This document shows positions 1 through 9,900 of a stretch of 64,000 nucleotides of DNA, piece after piece. The stretch is from Pseudomonas sp. ADAK18. Its GTDB lineage: Bacteria > Pseudomonadota > Gammaproteobacteria > Pseudomonadales > Pseudomonadaceae. The notes under the pieces are model-generated. The model was not told the DNA's origin. It did not search any database and saw only the letters and a program-made list of their open reading frames with translations. The stretch is from NCBI RefSeq assembly GCF_012935695.1, contig NZ_CP052859.1, forward strand, positions 5,807,001 to 5,871,000, written 5' to 3'. Position 1 is the first letter of the stretch. Every line of letters begins with the position of its first letter. The translations under genes were made by a program, and so were the position numbers.

Positions 1-966
1 AGCCCATTGGGCCTGGCCGATCAACTGATTCTGCGCGGCGGCCACGACGCCATCAGTGACCACCAGAAAACCTCGAAAAACGCGATGCTTTACTACAACG
101 TGCCCTGGGGCTGGTGGAACTTCAGCTACAGCTACAACCAGAGCGATTACCGCTCGGTTGCCCAGGCCGACACCTACAACTTCAAGCAAAGCGGCGACAG
201 CCAGAACCACCAACTGCGCGCCGAACGTGTGATCCACCGCGACGCTGTAAGTAAGACCTCGGTTAACGTCGGCCTATCCCACCTGCGCACCAACAACTAC
301 ATCGAAGACAGCCGTCTGGACGTCAGCAGCAATCGCTTGAGCGAACTGCAACTGGGCATCAACCACGGGCGACGGATCGGCAGTGCCTTCGTCAACATCG
401 ACCTCGGTGTGCAGAACGGCATAGGTGCCTTCGATGCCCAGCGCAACGATCAGCAGCGCGACCAGCGTGGCAACCTCACCCCCACCCCGGACTACCGCAA
501 ATACACCGCGACCGTCAGCTATTTGCAGCCGTTCACGTTGTGGGGCGAGTCCTTCAGCTTTACCAGCCTGGCCACCGGGCAGCGCAGTGAAGACGTGCTG
601 TTCAGCCCTCAGCGCATGAGCCTGGGTGGTTCGTCGTCGATACGCGGTTTCAAGGACCAGCAACTGACCGGCGACAGCGGCGGCTACTGGCGCAACGACC
701 TGCGCTGGGCGCGCCCGGTGACCTGGGATTGGATGCGTCCGGTTTTTGCCGAATACGGTGCCAGTGTCGGTTACGACCAGGGTGTGATTCGCAATGACCG
801 CTACAACGGGGAAGTGCACGGCCGGGTGTCGAGCAACTCGCTGGAGCTATTTGCCCGCGGCAAATACGTCAGCACCAGCGTGACCTTTGCCCATTCCCTG
901 GAACGACCGGCAGTGCTGACCGAGCGCGAAGCGCCGATCTACTTCCGCATGGATTTCTTCCTGTAA
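1..966 (+). CDS. TpsB-type outer-membrane transporter (FhaC/ShlB/HecB family), 5' end outside window
   Basis: This is the C-terminal part of the Omp85-superfamily pore that exports the TpsA exoprotein encoded directly downstream. The frame is open at base 1, so the N-terminal helix, POTRA domains and first strands lie outside the window. The visible 321 codons are barrel: alternating amphipathic strands, the conserved L6-loop motif SSSIRGF at about codon 211, and a last strand ending in Phe-Phe-Leu as expected for Bam-dependent insertion. It stops 30 nt before the tpsA ATG, the usual tpsB-tpsA order, so the two are probably co-transcribed. The family assignment is firm. Whether it also serves other exported substrates cannot be told. 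Confidence 0.9.
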   Translation, partial: SPLGLADQLILRGGHDAISDHQKTSKNAMLYYNVPWGWWNFSYSYNQSDYRSVAQADTYNFKQSGDSQNHQLRAERVIHRDAVSKTSVNVGLSHLRTNNYIEDSRLDVSSNRLSELQLGINHGRRIGSAFVNIDLGVQNGIGAFDAQRNDQQRDQRGNLTPTPDYRKYTATVSYLQPFTLWGESFSFTSLATGQRSEDVLFSPQRMSLGGSSSIRGFKDQQLTGDSGGYWRNDLRWARPVTWDWMRPVFAEYGASVGYDQGVIRNDRYNGEVHGRVSSNSLELFARGKYVSTSVTFAHSLERPAVLTEREAPIYFRMDFFL

Positions 967-996
967 TTCAACGCCTAGTTGCATCGAGAATTTGAA

Positions 997-3900
997 ATGG
1001 ATGTTCGCCAATTTGCCTTCCTGGCCCGCCAGCCCTCCTCAGCCCTGAAAAGCCGCGAGTCGTTCTGGGGCCTGCCCAAACGTGGCCTGGCGTTGATCCT
1101 GGCCAACGCGCTGTTCTGGCAGCCGCTGCTGGCCCAGGCCGACGGCATCGTCGTCAGCGCACCCGGCACCACCGTCGGTCAGGCAGGTAATGGCGTCCCC
1201 GTGGTGAACATCGCCACCCCCAATGGCAGTGGCCTGTCCCACAACCAGTTCAAGGACTACAACGTCGGCGCCAACGGCGTGATCCTCAACAACGGCGGCG
1301 GCCCGACCCAAAACACGCAACTGGGTGGCATCATCCTCGGCAACCCGAACCTCAAGGGCGGCTCCGCCAACATTATCCTCAACGAAGTCAACGGCGGTAG
1401 CCCCAGCCAACTGCGCGGCTATACCGAAGTGGCGGGCCAGTCGGCCAAGGTCATCGTCGCCAACCCCTACGGCATCAGCTGCAACGGTTGCGGCTTCATC
1501 AACACCCCCAACGTCACCCTGACCACCGGTAAACCCATCCTCGATAACGGCCGCCTGGACCGTTACCAGGTCGATGGCGGTGCGGTGACCATCGACGGCC
1601 AGGGCCTGAACGCCAGCAACGTCGACCGCTTCGAAATCATCACCCGCTCGGCGAAAATCAACGCGCAGATCAATGCGCGCAACTTGACCGTGATTGCCGG
1701 TCGCAACGATGTGAATGCCCAGACCCTGAATGCCACCGCGCGTGCCGATGACGGCAGTGCCAAGCCGGAGCTTGCGATTGACTCGTCGGCGTTGGGCGGG
1801 ATGTACGCCGGCGCGATCAAGCTGGTGGGCACCGAAGCCGGTGTGGGCGTGAAGCTGGACGGGACGTTGGCGGCCAGTGGTGGGGATATTCAGCTTGATG
1901 CCAATGGGCGGTTGAGCATGGCCAATGCCAAGGCCAGCGAAGCGGTGGTGGTCAAGGCGGGTCAGCTTGACGCCACGGGCGCGGTCTATGCCGGTACCCG
2001 TATTGACGTACAAACCACTGCAGGTTTGAGCAACCAGCAAAGCCTCGCGGCACGGGACAGCATCACCCTGACCAGCAGCGGGCAGGTCATCAACAACGGG
2101 ATCATCGAGGCGGGCGTCAACGGTGATGAAAGCCGTAATGCCAACGGCGATGTAAGCCTGTCGGCGGCCACCCTGAAAAATACCAAGAGCGTCGTTGCCA
2201 GCCGCAATCTGACGGTGGTCACCGCTCAAACCCTGGATAACCAGGGCGGTACGTTGAGCGGTGCGAAAGCAGTGGTTAACGCAGGCCAAATCGATAACCG
2301 TGGCGGTCGCGTCCTCGGCACGGACTCGCTCAAGGTCAGTGCCACTGGCCTGGATAACCGCACGAATGGCTTGCTACACAGTGATAACAACGCTGATGTC
2401 ACGGTGACGGCTGCGCTGGATAACCAGAACGGTCGAGTGATCGGTCTCAAGGACCTGACGCTCAATGCCGGCCAACTGACCAACGACAACGGTTTAGTGG
2501 CCAGCCAGGAGCAGGCCCGCGTAACAGCCGGCCAGTTGAGTAACCGAGCGGGCGAAATCTCCGCCAGCCAAACCACCGTTACCGCCACGACGCTGGATAA
2601 CCGTTCCGGCAAACTGCTGGGCAGCAACCTCAACGTGACCGCGAGCGGTGCGATTGATAACCGCCTGGGGATTTTCTCCGCCACCAGCCTGCTGACGGTG
2701 CAATCTGCAAGCCTGGATAACAGCGATAAAGGCTCCATCGCGAGCCAGGGCAACTTGACCGCGACCATCGCCGGGCTGCTCGACAATCACAATGAAGGCA
2801 ACCTGATCAGCCAGGGTGCCCAGCAGGTTTCCGTCGGGCAACTGAACAACGCCCAGGCCGGGCTGGTGTCGAGTAAAACGACCCTGGCGCTACACGGCGA
2901 TACCCTGGCCAACCAGGGCGGTCTAGTGATCGCTGATGGGGCATTGACCCTGACCGGTGGCAGCGTCGATAACAGCCAAAAAGGCGTCATCAGCAGCAAG
3001 GCGGATACCCGTGTTGAGCTGACCAGCCTGAACAACAGCAGCGGCGGCCAACTGAGCAGTGATGGTCGGTTGACCCTTAATGCCAGCCAGCTCGAAAACG
3101 GCGCCGGTCGAATCAGTGCCAAGGGTGACCTGCAGGCGACTGTCGGCGTACTCAACCAACAAGCGGGTGAGTTAGTCAGCGAAGGTGCACTGAGCCTTAC
3201 CGGCACCTCGGTGGACAACCGCAACGGCGGTCTCATCGCCGCCACCAACGGCGTGGGCCTGCGCAGCCAGGCCGTCCTCAACCAGCAAGGCGAGATATCC
3301 AGCCAGGCCAAAGTGCTGCTGGTGGCCGATCAACTGAACAACAACGCCGGTAAGGTGATTGGTGACAGTGGCTTGACCCTGACGGTGCAACGCCTGCTCA
3401 ACCAGAGCAAAGGCCTGCTGGCGGGGCACGAGAGCCTCGTGTTGAACGGCGGTCAACTGGATAACAGCTTGGGTGGCCGCATCACCAGCCAAAAAGACCT
3501 GAACATCAACCTGACCGGTGACCTGCTCAACCAGGGCCAGGGCACACTGCTCAGTGAAGGTACGTTGACGGTCAATGCCGGCACGCTGGACAACAGCCAG
3601 GGCGGCATTCTGTCTGCCGCCAACGCCCTTTCGATCACGACTCAGGGCCAACTGAACAATCAGGCGGGCAAGCTGCTGGCCGATGGCACGGCCACGCTGG
3701 TGAGTGCTGCGCTGAACAACAGCCAGGGTGGCGTGATCAGCGCCAAGCAACAGGTTGACGTGCGCAGTGCCGGTCTGGACAACAGCCAGCAAGGCAGCAT
3801 CAGCAGTGACGCCGGGATCACCCTCAATGCCGGGCAACTGGACAACAGCCAACAAGGTTCGATCTTTGCCAAGTCTACGGTCAAGGCAACCCTGACCGGG

Positions 3901-6900
3901 CTGGACCAACATGATCGTGGCGAGTTGGTCAGCAATACCAGCATCGAGCTGGACTTGAGCCATGGGCAACTGATCAACCGCGACCACGGTCTGATTGCGA
4001 CCCCAGGCCAATTGCTGTTGAACAACCTGGGCAGCGTTGACAACAGCCAGGGCGGCGAGATTTCCAGCACGCAATCGTTCCTGTTGGCAGCCGACGCGCT
4101 GAACAACCGGGGCGGCAAAGTCATCAGTGGCGACAGCCTTCAGGTACGCGTCGCCAAGGCGCTGGATAACAGCGTCGAAGGTGTATTGTCAGCGAAGAAT
4201 TTCTTACAGGTGGATGCCGATAGCCTGGACAACCAGGCCGGTGGCGCACTCGCCAGCCGCGGCGCCCTGGACCTGAAGGTCACCGGCGTTCTGGACAACC
4301 ATAACCAGGGGCTGATTTCCGCTGCTACCGCGCTTACTGCAACCTCCGGCTCATTGAACAACAGCGACAAGGGCCGCCTCTCGGCCGGCACGCTGCAGAC
4401 TCTCAACACCGGCGCGCTGGATAACCGCCAGGGCGGGCAACTGGTCAGCGATGGCAGCCTGACGGTGACCGCAGCTGATGTGGATAACCGCAGCGGCGTG
4501 ATTGGCAGCCAGCAAGCCTTGAACCTGACCGTCGCCAACCTCGACAACGGTGCGGGCCTGATTAACAGTCAAAGCGATCTCACCTTGGTGGGCCAGCGCG
4601 TGGACTCAAGCCTGGACGGGGAAATTTCGTCCAAGGGCGACTTGAAACTCACCGTCCAGAAGCTGATCCAGCGCCAGGGCCGCTTGATCGGCGAGCGCGC
4701 CGTGACCCTCGACCTGCAAGGCGGGGATCTGGACAACAGCGCGGGTTTGATCAGCGCCAAAGGGCCGTTGACCTTCGCCCACCTGGCCAACCTGACCAAC
4801 CGTGAACAAGGCGAAATCTCCAGCCAGACGGCGTTCACCGTGGCGGCCAAGCGCATCGATAACGGTGATCGCGGGGTCATCCTCAGTGCCGATCAATTGC
4901 GTCTCGAAGCGGATGCAGTGGTCAACGCTGACAAGGGTTTGATCTCTGGCTGGAATGGCCTGACGGTCGTTGGGGGCAGCCTGGACAACAGCGCCGAAGG
5001 TACGTTGTCGAGCAAGAGCGGCACCTTGCAAACCACGCTCACCGGCGCGTTGGATAACCACGCAGCGGGTGCCTTGGTCAGCCAGGGCAAGCAAACCATC
5101 AGCGCGGCCAGCCTGAACAATGATCAAGGGATTATCTCAGGCCAGGCTGATGTCAGCCTTACCGTTGCCGGTCGCCTGGACAACAGCAACAACGGGTTGA
5201 TTTCCGCCGGTCAGCACCTGGATTTCAACAATGCCCAGAGTGAAATCCTCAACCGTGGCGGCCAGATCAGCGCTGCCAACATCACCCTGATCGGCCGAAG
5301 CCTGGACAACAGCGCCGGTCAATTGATCAGCCAGGGCGCCCTGGAAGGCACCCTCAGTGGTGCGCTGATCAACGCCAACAACGCCCGCCTGGCCAGTGGC
5401 GCCGCCTTGCTGCTGAACGCTTCGAACCTGGATAACCGTGGCGGCCAACTGGTCAGCCAGGATCGACTCGACCTGACCCTCGCCAACGGCGATCTGGATA
5501 ACCGCGACAAAGGCACCTTGGCCAGCCAAAAAGACCTGGTGATCAAGCTGCTGGCCGGTGACATCAACAACCAGCAAGACGGCCTGATCTTCAGCCAGAA
5601 GGGCAAGCTTGATCTTGCCGCTCGAGCGCTCAATAACCAGAAGGGCACGTTACAAAGCCAGACCGACAACCTGCTGCGTCTCAGTGGCGCCTTAAACAAC
5701 CAGGGCGGCCGAGTCGACAGCCTCAGTGGCAACCTGGACCTGGAAACGGCCAGTGTGGTCAACACCGCTGGCGGCGTACTCAACAGCAGCAAGGGCTGGA
5801 TCAAACTGGTCACGGGGTTGTTCAACAACGGCGGCGGTATCACCCAGGCGCAATCGCTGGACATCAATGCCAAGGGCGGGTTGCTCAACCAGCTGGGGCA
5901 CCTGTCGGCCTTGGGTGGTGAAAACCGCATCGTCACTACGACTTTCGATAACCAAGGCGGCGGTGTGTATGCCGACACTTTGCTCAAGGTCACGGCCAAG
6001 GATTTCGATAACCAGGGCACGGCTGCCGACAACGGCGGCAAGGTCGGCGCACGCAGCATCGACTTCGGCCTGACGGGCACCTTGAGCAATGGCTATGGCC
6101 TGATCGAAAGCGACGACGCCCTGCGCTTTACTGCGCAAACCATCAGCAACGTCGGCGGTACCCTGCGGGCCATGGGCCGCACCGGCTCCACCAACGTCAG
6201 CACATTGGGGCTGTTCGATAACCGCTTCGGCGTGCTGGAAAGTGCCAACGAAAACCTGAACCTGCAAGCCGGTAGCCTGGACAACAACGGCGGGCGCATC
6301 GTGCACACCGGCACCGGTACGTTCGACCTGACCTCTGACCAGGTCACCCGTGCCGGTGGCAGCTTTATCACCAACGGCCAACTGGACATCAAGGCCGCAA
6401 AATGGACTAACAGCAGCGTGATTCAGGCCGGACGCCTGAACCTCGACATCGGCGAGTTCACTCAGACCGCCAGCGGCCAGTTGCTGGGCGCACAAAGCCT
6501 GACCGGCATCGGCGATACCTGGACCAACGACGGCCTGCTGGCCAGCGATGGCACCCTTAACCTGAAACTTACCGGTGGCTACAGCGGCAACGGTCGGGTC
6601 AGCAGCCTGGGCGACATGACCCTCACGGCAGCCAACATGGATCTGGGCGAGAACGCGCGTATTGCCGGCGGTGCGCTCACCAAGATCAATAGCACTAACC
6701 TCCTGAACAACCGTGGTCGCCTGACGTCGATAGGCGACCTGACCGTCAACGCCACCACGTTGAACAACTACGGCACCCTGGGCGGCGCTGAAAAGGTCCG
6801 CCTGAACGCCACTCACCTGCTCAACGACAAGGGCCTGATCTTCAGCGGCAACGACATGACGTTGCGCGTCAACGATTTCAGCAACCGCTATGGCGACGTC

Positions 6901-9900
6901 TACAGCCTGGGCGGTCTGGACATCGCCCGGGACGACGCAAGCGGGCGCAGCGCCCTGATCGAAAACGTCTCTGGCACCCTGGAAAGCACCGGCAATATGC
7001 GTTTGCTGGCTGACACCCTGAGCAACCGTCGCGACCAATTCAGCACCGAAATGAAACTGGTGTCGGGCAACTTCGATACCTACTACGACGATTTTTGTGA
7101 TGGCAAGGGTTGTGAAGTTCACTTCCGCTCGGTTGAGCGTTATGAGGATGTCGTCACCGGCAGTTCTCCCACGGCGTTTATCTCATCGGGTGCAGACCTG
7201 ACGGTTGCCGCTCAAACCGTCGACAACCTCTATAGCTCAATATCGGCGGCAGGCAACATCCTGATCAACACCGGTGTACTGAACAACACAGGCGCGGCAG
7301 GTGGTGAAGATCGCCATTTTGACTCGAGCTTCTATACCCGCAATGACAGTGTGTACAACACGTTTATCAGCCGCAGGGACCAGTTCAACCTTTACAACAA
7401 CCCCAACTCGGCCGACTACCGTCCCGGTGAAATGACCATAGCCAAGCTGAGGGACGGGATCGGTAACTTCTACGAGGACTCCAGCTATGTAGTGCCGACT
7501 GCCGGCAGCGTGATTGCCCCTGCCGTTATTCAGGCAGCCGGTTCAGTCACCGTTAACGCTACGCAGGAAATCAACAACAGCGTCATCCGCCCCAACGCCA
7601 CGGATATCAATACACCGGCGCAAAACCGCAACACCAACTCCGACGTGTTTGCCTCCACGGTCAAACCGGCAATCACCGCGCAACTTCCGTCGGACCTCGC
7701 CCAGCGCCAGGTCAACCCGGTGACCTTGCCCGGCTTCAGTTTGCCGACCAGCCAGAACGGTTTATTCCGCCTCAGCGGCCAGGCCGCGAAGGGCGGCGCA
7801 GCGGGTAAAGCGGCCACCGGTACCGGTGACTTCACCGTGAGTGGGCGTGTGATCACCGCCGCCGAGCGCGAGAAAACCCTCGACTACAGCGCCGTGCAAG
7901 AGCGTGGCTTCAGTCTCGATGGCCAGCCGGTCAGCGGTGCGGTGAATGGTCAGGGCCCGCTGGTCCTGGACAGCCGCGCACCCTCGGTCACCCGCGTGCA
8001 AGGGCTGCCGGAAATCGCCCCGGTGGATAACAGCCACAAATACCTGATCGAGACCAACCCGGCGCTCACCGACCTCAAGCAGTTCATGAGCTCCGACTAC
8101 CTGTTGGGCAAACTGGGTTACAACCCCGATGACAGCTGGAAACGCCTGGGCGATGGCCTCTACGAGCAACGCCTGATCCGCGAAGCCGTGGTAGCGCGCA
8201 CCGGCCAGCGTTACATCGACGGCATCGCCAGCGACGACGCACTGTTCCGCTACCTGATGGACAACGCCATCTCCTACAAGGACTCGCTGAACCTGCAACT
8301 CGGCGTGTCGCTGACCGCCGAACAAGTGGCGGCGCTGACCCACGACATCGTCTGGATGGAAGAAGCCGAGGTCAACGGCCAGAAAGTCCTGACGCCTGTT
8401 TTATACCTGGCCCAGGCCAACAACCGCCTGGCGCCCAACGGCGCTCTGATCCAGGGCCAGGACGTAAGCCTGATCACCGGCGGCGACCTGCACAACAGCG
8501 GTACCCTGCGCGCCACCAACAACCTGAGCATGGTTGCGGGCAACATCGACAACAGCGGCCTGATGCAAGCCGGCAACCGCCTGGAAATGCTCGCCACCGA
8601 CTCGATCCGCAACAGCCGTGGCGGCATCGTCACCGGTCGCGACATCAGCGCCACCGCCCTGACCGGCGACATCATCAACGAGCGCACCGTCACCACCTTC
8701 AAGCGCGAAGGCGAGCAATTCCAATTGCGCGATGACGTGGTCAGCGATGCCTCGCGCTTCGAGGCCACCGACACCCTCAAGCTCAGCGCCGGGCGTGACG
8801 TGCTCAGCGTCGGCAGCCACCTCAAGGCCGGCGGCAACGCCAGCGTGACCGCCGGGCGCGACGTAGTGATCGCCAGCCAGACCGAAGAAGACAGCGCCGC
8901 CTACCAGCGCCGCCGGGTCACGAGCACCGAACAAACCCTCCTGCAACACGGCTCCAGCGTGGAGGTAGGCGGCAACCTGGCCATCGACGCCCGACGCGAC
9001 ATTGCCGTGGTCGCCAGCACCGTCAGCGCAGCGAAAGACCTGAGCGTCCGGGCCGGCGAAAACCTGACCCTGGCCGCCGCCGCCAACGAAGAACACGACT
9101 ACTCCAAAGGTAAAAAAGGTAAAACCAAAACCACCACCCAACTGGACACCGTTACCCAACAAAGCGCCGAACTGAAAGCCGGTGGCGACCTGATTGCCAT
9201 CGCCGGCACCGACCTGACGTTGGTCGCCAGCAAAATCAGCGCGGGCAACGAAGCCTATGTGCATGCCGATAACGAGCTGAACCTGCTGGCGGCACAAGAC
9301 AGCAATTACTCGCTGTACGACATGAGCAAAAAGGGCGGTTGGGGCAGCAAGAAGACGCAGCGTGATGAAGTCACTGATGTGAAAAACATCGGCAGCGAAA
9401 TCAAGACCGGTGGCGACCTGACGCTGGAGAGCGGTGGGGATCAGAAGTACCAGGCGGCGAAGCTCGAGAGTGGCGGCGATATCGCGATTGTCAGTGGTGG
9501 GGCGGTGACGTTTGAGGCGGTTAAGGATCTGCGTCAGGAGAGTCATGAGAAGAGTGACAACAACGCTTTCTGGGTGTCCTCCAAAGGTAAGGGAAACACC
9601 GACGAGACCCTACGCCAGACCCAGATGATTGCCGAAGGCAATGTCGTGATCAAAGCCGTTGACGGTCTGAAAATCGACGTCAGACAGGTTGACCAGCAAA
9701 CGGTGAGTCAATCCATTGATGCGATGGTCAAGGCCGATCCTCAACTGGCCTGGATCAAGGACGCCGAGGCTCGGGGTGATGTTGATTGGAGGCAGGTCAA
9801 GGAAATCCATGACAGCTTCAAATACAGCAACTCGGGGCTTGGGCCGGCTTCGCAGATCATTATTGCGATTGTGATGGCGGCGGTGGTTGGGCCGTTGGCT

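Noticed and set aside
1039..9546. Many long minus-strand open frames opposite the exoprotein gene (up to 476 codons)
   Set aside because: They are mirror frames of a repetitive GC-rich gene with strong third-position bias; products are low-complexity and lack domains and ribosome sites.
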